Positions 36,023 to 44,240 of a stretch of DNA of 64,000 bases are shown one piece after another. The stretch is taken from NCBI GenBank assembly GCA_900316935.1, contig ONEW01000007.1, forward strand, positions 1-64,000. The letters are read 5' to 3'. The position numbers and the translations under genes were made by a program. Numbering within the stretch: position 1 is the first letter of the stretch; each line of letters starts with the position of its first letter. The DNA comes from an uncultured Selenomonadales bacterium (lineage in GTDB: Bacteria; Bacillota; Negativicutes; Acidaminococcales; Acidaminococcaceae). The notes under the pieces were generated by a model. The model saw only the letters and a list, made by a program, of their open reading frames with translations, did not search any database and was not told where the DNA came from.

Positions 36023-36901
36023 ATGAACTTTACGCAACTGCGTTATTTTTACGAAGTCTGCCGCTGGCAGAACATTACCAAGGCGGCTGAATACTTGCAC
36101 GTGTCCCAACCAACGGTCTCTCTCTCCATGCAGGACCTGGAAACCAAGACGGGACTGAACCTGTTCCACCGCGAGGGACGTCACATCGTCATCACCGACG
36201 ACGGCATGACGCTCTACCGGCGCATCATACCTATTTTAAAGAGCATGGAGGACCTGGACAAGACCGTCCGCGACCTGTCCCAAACCAAGAACCACATCCG
36301 CATCGCCGTGCCCCTGCAGATTGGCGCGCACATGCTGCCCATCTTGATGAGCCGCTTCCAACAAGATTATCCGGAAATCTCCCTGGAAATTTCCGAAGCA
36401 GGCGGCATAGACGCTCTGCGCATGCTGCTCAACGATGAACTGGACCTGGCCATCACGAACTACGATACTTCGTACAGCGACAACCTCGTCTACTGCCCCA
36501 TCTACAAAGTCGAAATCTGCTTCTGCACATATCCGGGACACCCACTTGCCGGCCGGTCTTCCGTTACGTGGGAAGAGATTGCCGCCGAACCGCTGGTCCT
36601 CCTGAACGGCGGCTTCTTCGTCAACGACCGCATCGATAAATCCTTCGTCGCCAAAGACCTCCATCCACGGATCCTGCTGCACACGACACAACTCCACACC
36701 GTCAAAAACCTGGTCTATGAACGCATCGCCTCCACGGTGCTCACACGGCAGGCCGTCCTGCCCCGGGACGGTATGGCCGTCGTGCCTTTCCGGGAGCCCG
36801 TGCGCATTACATCGGGCCTCGTTATGAAACGGGGCCACCACCTGTATGAAGATGAAAAAAAGCTCATCGCCTTCGTCAAGAAAACCTTCATACGGTCGTA
36901 A
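36023..36901 (+). CDS. LysR-family transcriptional regulator
   Basis: 292 aa. N-terminal winged helix-turn-helix (MNFTQLRYFYEVCRWQNITKAAEYLHVSQPTVS region, residues 1-33) and a C-terminal effector domain of the periplasmic-binding type from about residue 90. ATG 36023 follows TAGGAGGA. It is divergent from the hydrolase-dehydratase operon with candidate T-N11-A operators between them, so it most likely controls that operon in response to a small carboxylate. The inducer is unknown. Confidence 0.9.
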   Translation: MNFTQLRYFYEVCRWQNITKAAEYLHVSQPTVSLSMQDLETKTGLNLFHREGRHIVITDDGMTLYRRIIPILKSMEDLDKTVRDLSQTKNHIRIAVPLQIGAHMLPILMSRFQQDYPEISLEISEAGGIDALRMLLNDELDLAITNYDTSYSDNLVYCPIYKVEICFCTYPGHPLAGRSSVTWEEIAAEPLVLLNGGFFVNDRIDKSFVAKDLHPRILLHTTQLHTVKNLVYERIASTVLTRQAVLPRDGMAVVPFREPVRITSGLVMKRGHHLYEDEKKLIAFVKKTFIRS

Positions 36902-36904
36902 AAA

Positions 36905-36934
36905 AACGCCTGACTGCCAATGCAGCCAGGCGTT
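36905..36934. terminator. bidirectional terminator between the LysR gene and ileS
   Basis: AACGCCTGACTG (36905-36916) pairs with CAGCCAGGCGTT (36923-36934). The minus strand continues in a run of seven T's (complement of 36899-36906), a strong ileS terminator. On the plus strand the T-run is short. Confidence 0.85.
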
Positions 36935-36952
36935 TCGTTATGGTGTGATGGT

Positions 36953-39742
36953 TCAGTCGTCCACGCAGGAGGCGCAGCGGGCGCAAAGGGTCGGATGCTT
37001 CGGATCGGAACCGACGGTGTCGGAATAGGTCCAGCAACGTTCGCACTTTTTGCCTTCCGCCGGTTTCACGGCGACCTTCAGGTCTTCCCGGCCCGTGGCT
37101 TCGCCGGCCGCCGTATCTTCAACCACCTTGGCCTGGGATACGATCAGGAGGCTGGCCAGGTCTTTTTCAACGGCGCGCAGGATCGCCAGGGCTTCGCCCG
37201 TGGCATGCAGTTCCACCTGGGCATCCAGGGAGTTGCCGATATCCTTGGCACGGCGGTGTACTTCCAGGACCTTCGTCACTTCGCCGCGCAGGGAAATGAA
37301 CTTCGCCCATTTCTCTTCCATGGCGTCGTCAATGTATTCCTCCCTGGCTTCCGGCCAGGGAACCATCTGGACGGATTCGGGGGCATTGGCCGGTTTGCGC
37401 ATGTACTGCCAGGTTTCTTCCATGGTGAAGCTCAGGACCGGCATCAGCATGACGACCAGGTCGTAGAGGATCTCGTACATGGCGGTCTGGGCGCTGCGGC
37501 GTTCCTTGCTGTCCGGACGGCTCGTGTAGAGGCGGTCCTTGATGATGTCCAGATAGAAGCTGGACATTTCCACGGCGCAGAAGTTATGGATGGCATGGCA
37601 CAGCACATGGAAGTCGTAGGCTTCGTAGGCGGCCTTCACATCCTTCTTCAGGGACTGGAGGCACATCAGGGCCCACTGGTCCAGTTCCAGCATATCCTTG
37701 AAGTCCACCTTGTCCTTTTCGTAATCGAAATCGTAGGTGTTGCCAAGGATATAGCGGATGGTGTTGCGGATTTTGCGGTATACTTCGGCCAGCTGTTTCA
37801 GGATGACGTCGGAAATGCGGACATCCTGCTTGTAGTCGGACGATGCGGCCCACAGGCGGATGATGTCGGCGCCGTACTTCTTGATGACGTCCTTCGGGTC
37901 CACGCCGTTGCCCAGGGACTTGGACATCTTGCGGCCTTCACCGTCGACCACGTAGCCGTGGGTCAGGACGGATTTATACGGCGCGTGCCCCGTGACGGCC
38001 ACGGAGGTCAGCAGGGACGACTGGAACCAGCCGCGGTGCTGGTCGCTGCCTTCCAGGTACATATCGGCCGGCCATTGCAGTTCCGGACGCTTGCGCAGGA
38101 CGCCCATGTGGCTGGACCCGGAATCGAACCACACGTCCATGATATCCTTTTCCTTGCGGAAACGGGTGCCGCCGCACTTGGGGCACTTGGTGCCTTCCGG
38201 CAGCAGTTCCTCCGCCGTATGGCTCCACCAGGCATCGCTGCCTTCCTTTTCAAAGATGTTGGCGACCTTGTCGATCGTCGCTTCGTTGACCAGCGGTTCC
38301 CCGCAGTCTTCGCAGTAGAAGATGGGGATGGGCACGCCCCAGACGCGCTGACGGCTGATGCACCAGTCGTGGCGGTCGGCCACCATGTTGTGGATGCGCG
38401 GTTCGCCCCAGGCCGGAATCCATTTCACTTCGTTGTGGATGGCGTTCAGGGCGGCCTCGCGGAAGCCGTCGACAGACGCGAACCACTGTTCCGTGGCACG
38501 GTAGATGATGGGGTTCTTGCAGCGCCAGCAATGGGCGTACTGATGGTGGATGTTCTTTTTGCCGAGCAGCATGCCCAGTTCGGCCAGGTATTTCAGGACG
38601 GGCACGTTGGCGTCGAACACGAACATGCCTTTGAAGCGCCCGCCCGCTTCGGCCGTCATCTTGCCCTGGGCATCCACGGGGCAGACGATGGGCACATTGT
38701 ATTTGAGGCAGGTCAGATAGTCGACATCGCCGTGGCCGCCGGCCGTATGGACGCAGCCGGTACCGGTCTCCAGGTCGACATAGTCCGCCAGACAGATGAG
38801 GGATTTACGGTGGTTGTATTCGGGAAACGGATGCTCGCATTCGCCGTACTCCATTTCGCGGCCCTTGACGGTGCCCAGCACCTTGCCGAAGGTCAGGCCG
38901 CATTCGGAAGCCACGTGGTCCACCAGGTCCGAAGCCATGAACAGCACTTCGTCGCCGTTTTCCACAAAGGAGTATTCGAAATCGGGGTTCAGGGTGACCG
39001 CCATGTTGGCCGGAATGGTCCAGGGCGTCGTCGTCCAGATGACCACGTAGACCGGGCGGCCGTTCGCGCCGGCCGGCGTTTTGCCATTATCCTTCACCAG
39101 CGGGAATTTCACGAAGATGGTCGGCGTCTTCTGGTCGGCATATTCGATTTCCGCTTCGGCCAGGGCCGTTTCGCAGTGGGGGCACCAGTATACGGGCTTC
39201 AGGCCCTTATAGATGTAGCCCTTGTTGGCCATGGCGCCGAAGACGCGGATCTGTTCCGCCTCGAAGGAATGACGCAGGGTCAGGTAGGGATTGTCCCAGT
39301 CGCCCAGCACGCCGAGGCGCTTGAACTCATCGCGCTGGATGTCGATGTATTTGTGGGCGTACTCATTGCACTTCGCGCGCAGCTCCAGCGGCGTCATGCT
39401 GTGACGGTCCACGCCCATGGCGTTCAGGCAGGCGTGCTCGATAGGCATGCCGTGCGTATCCCAGCCGGGCACGTACGGCGTGTCGTACCCCTGGCTGTAC
39501 TTGTATTTGACGATGATGTCCTTCAGGACCTTGTTCATGGCCGTACCCATGTGGATATCGCCGTTGGCGTACGGCGGGCCGTCGTGGAGCACCCACTTCG
39601 TGTGCCCTTCATGGAGTTTCTGTTTCTTTTCGTAAATCTTGTTGGTGTACCAGAAATCCAGATATCCCGGTTCCGCCTTCGGCAGGCCTGCACGCATGGG
39701 GAAATCCGTCTGCGGCAGGTTCAACGTCTTGCTGTAATCCAT
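36953..39742 (-). CDS. ileS: isoleucyl-tRNA synthetase
   Basis: Class I synthetase with valine editing, 929 aa (bacterial type). Signature HMGT version of HIGH in DGPPYANGDIHMG (near 54-66), the KMSKS loop GRKMSKSLGNG (near 603), the CP1 editing insertion in between, and a C-terminal zinc finger CERCWTYS...CARC (last 35 residues). ATG 39742 follows AGGAGG. Expression should be controlled by the T-box leader directly upstream. Confidence 0.97.
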   Translation of the reverse strand: MDYSKTLNLPQTDFPMRAGLPKAEPGYLDFWYTNKIYEKKQKLHEGHTKWVLHDGPPYANGDIHMGTAMNKVLKDIIVKYKYSQGYDTPYVPGWDTHGMPIEHACLNAMGVDRHSMTPLELRAKCNEYAHKYIDIQRDEFKRLGVLGDWDNPYLTLRHSFEAEQIRVFGAMANKGYIYKGLKPVYWCPHCETALAEAEIEYADQKTPTIFVKFPLVKDNGKTPAGANGRPVYVVIWTTTPWTIPANMAVTLNPDFEYSFVENGDEVLFMASDLVDHVASECGLTFGKVLGTVKGREMEYGECEHPFPEYNHRKSLICLADYVDLETGTGCVHTAGGHGDVDYLTCLKYNVPIVCPVDAQGKMTAEAGGRFKGMFVFDANVPVLKYLAELGMLLGKKNIHHQYAHCWRCKNPIIYRATEQWFASVDGFREAALNAIHNEVKWIPAWGEPRIHNMVADRHDWCISRQRVWGVPIPIFYCEDCGEPLVNEATIDKVANIFEKEGSDAWWSHTAEELLPEGTKCPKCGGTRFRKEKDIMDVWFDSGSSHMGVLRKRPELQWPADMYLEGSDQHRGWFQSSLLTSVAVTGHAPYKSVLTHGYVVDGEGRKMSKSLGNGVDPKDVIKKYGADIIRLWAASSDYKQDVRISDVILKQLAEVYRKIRNTIRYILGNTYDFDYEKDKVDFKDMLELDQWALMCLQSLKKDVKAAYEAYDFHVLCHAIHNFCAVEMSSFYLDIIKDRLYTSRPDSKERRSAQTAMYEILYDLVVMLMPVLSFTMEETWQYMRKPANAPESVQMVPWPEAREEYIDDAMEEKWAKFISLRGEVTKVLEVHRRAKDIGNSLDAQVELHATGEALAILRAVEKDLASLLIVSQAKVVEDTAAGEATGREDLKVAVKPAEGKKCERCWTYSDTVGSDPKHPTLCARCASCVDD

Positions 39743-39766
39743 TTCTCTTCCTCCTGTGATCCTTGC

Positions 39767-40050
39767 AAAAAAATAAAGCCCCGACCCGCAAAGGGACGAG
39801 ACTTAGTTTACCCGTGGTACCACCCTGATGACGGTCCGAAGGCCGCCGCTCATTCAGCGCTGTAACGTGCGCCGCTCCGTCCGGGCCTACTCACCGCGTC
39901 ACCGCGCCTTTCAGCCGGATGCTCCGAAGGGATCTTCGTTCCGTTTCCGCACTGGTCCGGGCTCGCACCCTCCCCGGCTCGCTTTCCCGCTTCCACGGAC
40001 TACTGTCTTCGTCATCGCATTTCCGATATGGGTCTGGAACTTGTTAACGT
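39767..40050 (-). ncRNA. T-box leader (tRNA-Ile-sensing riboswitch) of ileS
   Basis: The minus strand contains the diagnostic T-box sequence AGGGTGGTACCACGGG (39812-39827), whose UGGU pairs with the CCA end of uncharged tRNA. Downstream is the terminator stem 39778-39802 followed by a T-run (39767-39777); the T-box side can form the competing antiterminator. Upstream lies a long stem I region with a GTAGT element near its start. A possible Ile specifier codon ATC is at 39931-39933. Uncharged tRNA-Ile should allow read-through into ileS. Confidence 0.9.
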
Positions 40051-40055
40051 CCATT

Positions 40056-40084
40056 ATTTTACTACTTTTGTTTCACCGCGTCAA
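40056..40084 (-). promoter_or_regulatory. promoter of the ileS T-box transcript
   Basis: Minus-strand -35 TTGACG (40079-40084) and -10 TAAAAT (40056-40061), 17-nt spacer. The -35 and spacer lie inside the last codons of the upstream phosphatase gene. Confidence 0.75.
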
Positions 40085-40751
40085 CATTCCCAAACTTGAA
40101 ATTGAACAATCCGTACCCTTCCCCGCCGTGCAGGTGGGATACATCGTTCAACAGGAACACGGCGTGCTCCTCCCACTTGTTGATGCCCAGCACCGTCACG
40201 CTCGACGGCAGCACGTCGACGGAAAAACAGAGGCGGGTTACGTCCGCGATATCGAGCCCCATCCAGGCGAAGACGATGTTCTGGATCGTCCCTTTGTGGG
40301 CCACAATGAGCAGGTTCTCCTTTTCCAGCGCGATGTCCTGTTCCTTAAAGCCGGCAAGGGTCCGTTGGAAAAAGCCCCGCCGCGTCTCCCCGCCCGGATA
40401 GTTGCGGTGGTCCAGCTCGCGCAGGGACGCCGACGGCATGTAGAGGCTCCGGGCCTCGCTCTCCTTGAGGCCCGCCGCCGCGCCATTGTTCTTTTCCCGC
40501 AGGAACGCGTACGGTTCCACCCGGCCGATGCCCAGGGCCGCAGCAAAAATGCGCGCCGACTCCCGGGCCCGCTTCAGGTCACTGCACAGGATGCGCAGCG
40601 GCACCTTCCGGCCGGCGAAGTCTTTCGCCAGTTTGGCTGCCGCCGCGGTAATCTGCTGCCGCCCCTTCGCAGTCAGGTCCGAATCAGTCCAGCCTCCCGT
40701 CAGGTGTTCCGTATGGTGTGTCGCTTCCCCGTGCCGCACAAGAATGATCAT
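40062..40751 (-). CDS. histidine phosphatase family protein (phosphoglycerate mutase-like)
   Basis: 229 aa. N-terminal RHG motif ILVRHGEATHHTEH (3-16, nucleophile His8), second Arg in SDLKRARESA and the distal His in VAHKGTIQN (near 155). These define the branch that contains GpmB, CobC and PhoE. The target is not predictable. The start ATGA overlaps the divIVA stop by 4 nt, so expression is coupled. The gene sits between divIVA and ileS, which are usually adjacent. Confidence 0.85.
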   Translation of the reverse strand: MIILVRHGEATHHTEHLTGGWTDSDLTAKGRQQITAAAAKLAKDFAGRKVPLRILCSDLKRARESARIFAAALGIGRVEPYAFLREKNNGAAAGLKESEARSLYMPSASLRELDHRNYPGGETRRGFFQRTLAGFKEQDIALEKENLLIVAHKGTIQNIVFAWMGLDIADVTRLCFSVDVLPSSVTVLGINKWEEHAVFLLNDVSHLHGGEGYGLFNFKFGNVDAVKQK

Positions 40752-42001
40752 GCTTCCTCTTCCCCCGCCGGCGCCTGTTCCGCGCCGGCCGCCGCACCGG
40801 CACCGTCCTGGAGCGGCTTCACACCCGTACCGTCCGCCTTATTTTCCGGCAGGCGGAGACCGTTCATCTTCGCCACAATGATGTCGTTGACCGCCTTGTC
40901 CACATTCAGCGTGTCATACAGCGACAGCTGCGTGCTCAGGATGTTCTTCATCTGCTTGCTGTGATTGTTCGCGTCGTCCAGCATGGCCTTGTACACATCC
41001 AGGGCCGCGCTGGCCTTTGTCTGCGCCTCGAACAGCATCGTATGGCTCTGCTCCTGCGCGTTGTACAGGATGGCGTGGCTCTGCTCCGCCGCCTTGTTCA
41101 AAATGTCCTGCGACTTTTTGCCCGCGTTGTCCAGGAGGTCCTGGGCCTCCCTCTGGGCCGAAGACACAATACCCCGCGCCTCCTTCGTCGCCGAAGACAC
41201 CATGTCCTGGCTCTGCTTCTGCGCCGTGGACACCATGCCCTGGCTCTGGGCGTTCGCCTCGTTGATCATCATCTGGGCCTTCTTGTTCGCGTCCGTAATC
41301 AGCTGGTTGGCACGCGCCGAAGCCTCCGACTGCATCGACGCAGCCTGCTCCCGCGCCTCTGACAGCAGGGTCCGGCTCTTCTCGTCGCTGGCCACCTTCA
41401 CGCGGGCCGCTTCGATTTCCGCAGCGCTCTTCATCTTCGTGACGAAAGCCTTCGCGTCCTCCTTCAGGCGGCTCGTGGCATTATCCGTATTCTTGACCAG
41501 GTTGGCCGCATACAGCTCGGCCTCGCCGCGCTTCGACTTATCATAGGCATCGGCAGCGGAGCGCACGCGGGCTGCATAATCGTCGGCACCGGCACGCACA
41601 TCGCTGGCATACTTGTCGGCGGCATCCTTGATATCCTTCACCTTGTGCTCCGTCTCCTGCTGCAGCTTCGCGCAGTACGCCTGCGTCGCCTCGCGCTGCT
41701 TCCGGCACTCCACTTCCAGGGCCTGGGCCATGACGGACGCCTTCTCCTTACTGCTCTTCTTCACCTCGTCCGCCGTTTCCTGGGCCACGGCGAGGGTGTT
41801 CTGCATCGTGCCTTCCATGCGCTGGTAATACTCCAGCTTGCTGCTGACACGTTCCACCGTATCCTTCAATTCCGCGTTATCCTGATACAGCCGTTCGTAG
41901 TCCTTGGCGATCTGCGCCATGAACTGGTTCACCTCGTCCGTGTCATACCCGCGGAACCCTTTTGAAAACACCTTTCCCTTCAATTCCATCGGTGTCAACA
42001 T
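40748..42001 (-). CDS. divIVA: DivIVA-domain protein with a long hendecad coiled coil
   Basis: 417 aa, far longer than typical DivIVA (about 160-230). The N-terminal DivIVA lipid-binding domain (residues 1-65: TPMELKGKVFSKGFRGYDTDEVNQFM) binds curved membrane at poles and septa. Then an almost uninterrupted alpha-helical coiled coil to about 345, of which 194-336 is made of 11-residue repeats. The C-terminus is a Gly/Ala/Glu-rich tail. Located after ylmH (12-nt gap), as in other firmicutes. It probably scaffolds division or cell-pole proteins. Confidence 0.88.
   Translation of the reverse strand: MLTPMELKGKVFSKGFRGYDTDEVNQFMAQIAKDYERLYQDNAELKDTVERVSSKLEYYQRMEGTMQNTLAVAQETADEVKKSSKEKASVMAQALEVECRKQREATQAYCAKLQQETEHKVKDIKDAADKYASDVRAGADDYAARVRSAADAYDKSKRGEAELYAANLVKNTDNATSRLKEDAKAFVTKMKSAAEIEAARVKVASDEKSRTLLSEAREQAASMQSEASARANQLITDANKKAQMMINEANAQSQGMVSTAQKQSQDMVSSATKEARGIVSSAQREAQDLLDNAGKKSQDILNKAAEQSHAILYNAQEQSHTMLFEAQTKASAALDVYKAMLDDANNHSKQMKNILSTQLSLYDTLNVDKAVNDIIVAKMNGLRLPENKADGTGVKPLQDGAGAAAGAEQAPAGEEEA
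40994..41422 (-). repeat. 11-residue (33-nt) repeat array within divIVA
   Basis: Thirteen consecutive 11-residue units span residues 194-336, with consensus A-x-x-x-S/A-Q/H-x-M/I/L-V/I/L-x-x. Units 249-259 (ANAQSQGMVST), 260-270 (AQKQSQDMVSS) and 315-325 (AQEQSHTMLFE) show it best. The period is that of hendecad coiled coils. Confidence 0.85.
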
Positions 42002-42013
42002 AGCGCTTCCTCC

Positions 42014-42799
42014 TTAGATGTACCGCTTCAACGTGATGCTGAAGCGTCCCTTTTTGGTGGTGCCGCGGACTTCCGCCAATTCCACCCTGCCCCGGCCGCG
42101 GAACGAGATTACATCTCCTGCTTCCACGGACTGGGCGGCATTCTTTGCTTCCTTCCAGTTGATCTTCACATTCTGGCTCTTGATTTCGTCCGCCATGCGG
42201 GAACGGCTCGTCCCGTACCCCGCCGCCGCCACGGCATCGAGCCGCAGAGCCGCCACGGTGGCACTGATGGTCTTCACCTTTTCCTCGCGGGCCTTCAGTT
42301 CCGACCGGTCAAGGGGCGTCACGGTCACATTGGCTGCGCCGATTGCCGTCAGGTTGCTCTCCAGATAGTTGCAGAAGGCCTTGTCCACGACAATCTGCGC
42401 CCCTTCGGGCACCAGCACGATATCCCCCAGGATTTCCCGGCGGCAGCCCATGCCCATGAACGCGCCCAGAACATCGCGGTGTCCCAACGTGTAGTACCGT
42501 TTGTCCCAGGCAATGAGATACGCCGCCATGTTGAAATCCGGCACGCCGTGGAACCCGTCCGACACAAAAGCAGCCTTGACGCGTTCCGCATTGGGAAAAC
42601 CGCCGTCCGTCACGAATTCAATGTCCGCAAAGTTCGCGGCGATGATCTTCGCCGTGTTCTGTCCGTGCGGATCCAGAAATTCTGTGACACGGAACGTGTT
42701 CGAGCGGTTCGCCCGTTCGGCCAGGTCAATCAGCCTGGCCGCCAGTTCCTCGTCTCCGCTGCCTTTGAAATACTTTAAGATTTTATCTCTTTCCGCCAT
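42014..42799 (-). CDS. ylmH: YlmH-family S4-domain RNA-binding protein
   Basis: 261 aa. C-terminal S4 domain (RLDAVAAAGYGTSRSRMADEIKSQNVKIN, about 185-215) and the N-terminal region of YlmH (FLDPHGQNTAKIIAANFADIEFVTDGGFPNAERV). YlmH of Bacillus lies in the sepF-divIVA cluster and has been linked to ribosome-associated rescue of stalled nascent chains and to division. ATG 42799 overlaps the proC stop in TGATG, so translation is coupled. Confidence 0.9.
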   Translation of the reverse strand: MAERDKILKYFKGSGDEELAARLIDLAERANRSNTFRVTEFLDPHGQNTAKIIAANFADIEFVTDGGFPNAERVKAAFVSDGFHGVPDFNMAAYLIAWDKRYYTLGHRDVLGAFMGMGCRREILGDIVLVPEGAQIVVDKAFCNYLESNLTAIGAANVTVTPLDRSELKAREEKVKTISATVAALRLDAVAAAGYGTSRSRMADEIKSQNVKINWKEAKNAAQSVEAGDVISFRGRGRVELAEVRGTTKKGRFSITLKRYI

Positions 42800-43626
42800 C
42801 ACTTGTTCCCTTTTATCTCTTCGCTGCGGTCCAGCACGGCCTGCACGGCATCGTACATGGCGCCGCGCACCCCGCGGTTCTCCAGGGCATGGATGCCGGC
42901 GATGGTCGTGCCGCCCGGCGACGTGACCTGATCGCGCAGCACGTCGGGATGCAGTCCCGTTTCCAGCACCATCCGGCCCGAGCCGGCGAACGTCTGGGCC
43001 GCCAGCTTGATGGCCGTGGCCCTCGGCAGGCCCGCCATGACGCCGGCGTCAGCCAGCGCGTCAATCAAAATGTACACATAGCCCGGCCCGCAGCCCGAAA
43101 CGGCCGTGACAGCCTCTATATCCTTTTCCTGGATGACCGTGATTTCGCCGCAGGACCCGAAAATCGTTTCCGCGTCTTCCAGCGCTTCCGCCCGCACGCC
43201 TTCGCCGGGTGCGATGGCCGTCATACCAGCCCCGACCGCCAGCGGCGTATTCGGCATGGTGCGGATGACCGCGTGTCCCGGAAACAGGCCCGCCACGCGG
43301 GCGGTCGTCACGGACCCCATGATGGACAGCACCGTGGCGTCCTTCTTCAGGGCTGCCGCCACGTCCGGCGTCAGCGCCGTGTCCACCATCTGGGGCTTGA
43401 TGGCCAGAATGACCAGGTCCGCCTCCCGGACGGCTTCGCAGTTATCGACGAGGCCCGTGACCCCGTACGTTTTGTGCAGGTATTCCGCCCGCTCCGCACG
43501 GTGGGCGCCGACGGAGACGCGTTCCGCCGGCAGCAGGCCGGCCGCCGTAATGCCTTTGATGATGGCTTCGCCCATGGCGCCGCCGCCGATAAAGGCCACT
43601 TTCCGTGCATGCAGTGCTGCAGCCAT
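42799..43626 (-). CDS. proC: pyrroline-5-carboxylate reductase
   Basis: Last step of proline synthesis, NAD(P)H-dependent. 275 aa. N-terminal Rossmann motif IGGGAMGEAII (13-23), MPNTPLAVGAGMTA in the middle, and the C-terminal signature DQVTSPGGTTIAGIHALE. ATG 43626 has AGGGGGG 7 nt upstream and lies 2 nt after the sepF stop. It sits in the firmicute division cluster, where proC and yggT/ylmG are common. Confidence 0.94.
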   Translation of the reverse strand: MAAALHARKVAFIGGGAMGEAIIKGITAAGLLPAERVSVGAHRAERAEYLHKTYGVTGLVDNCEAVREADLVILAIKPQMVDTALTPDVAAALKKDATVLSIMGSVTTARVAGLFPGHAVIRTMPNTPLAVGAGMTAIAPGEGVRAEALEDAETIFGSCGEITVIQEKDIEAVTAVSGCGPGYVYILIDALADAGVMAGLPRATAIKLAAQTFAGSGRMVLETGLHPDVLRDQVTSPGGTTIAGIHALENRGVRGAMYDAVQAVLDRSEEIKGNK

Positions 43627-43628
43627 GG

Positions 43629-44138
43629 TCATTCCCCCCTGTTTTCCCCGTACAGTTCCGCTTCCGCATCGATATTCACATTGTGGGGAGCGCACACGAG
43701 GATGTTCGGCCCGATGTTGCGGATGGTGCCGTTCAGGGCATAGACCGTGCCCGTCACGAAATCCGTGATGCGGCGCTTGACCGCCGTATCCGTATTCTCG
43801 AAATTCACGACCACCGGCTGGTCCTTGGCCAGGCAGTCGGCAATGTTCTTGCAGTCATCGAACCCTTCCGGTTCCAGTACGATGACGCGGATATCCGTCG
43901 TCGCCTTCATCTGGATCAGGTTCTTGCCACTGTTCTTTTTGCTGCGGGAGAAGAACGACTTCTTAGGCTTTTCCGGGGACGTCTCTTCCGCCTTGGACAG
44001 CGGAACAGGCTTGCGTTCTTCCTTCTCTTCCTCGTCCGGTTCCAGTCCGTCTTCGTCCAGATCCTCCGGATCGTACTTGTCGCTGTCATAAAGACCCAGA
44101 AAATCGGTGATGCGGTCCATGACCTTCTTTTTTCCCAT
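43629..44138 (-). CDS. sepF: cell division protein SepF
   Basis: 169 aa. N-terminal amphipathic membrane-targeting helix (MGKKKVMDRITDFLGL), a charged linker (about 18-75) and the C-terminal SepF domain with QMKATTDIRVIVLEP and the NFENTDTAVKRRITDFVTGTVYAL-like core. SepF bundles FtsZ filaments and ties the Z-ring to the membrane. ATG 44138 follows GGAGGA. A 102-nt gap to pgeF might hold a promoter, but none is clear. Confidence 0.93.
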   Translation of the reverse strand: MGKKKVMDRITDFLGLYDSDKYDPEDLDEDGLEPDEEEKEERKPVPLSKAEETSPEKPKKSFFSRSKKNSGKNLIQMKATTDIRVIVLEPEGFDDCKNIADCLAKDQPVVVNFENTDTAVKRRITDFVTGTVYALNGTIRNIGPNILVCAPHNVNIDAEAELYGENRGE

Positions 44139-44240
44139 AATCGTCTTCCTCCACTTGTTGCTTGCGCAAAACTTGCTGGCAGTCCGGGGCGTCCGCCTGG
44201 CGTCCGTATCCCCCTCCTGCCTTTCCATATCGGCAATATT

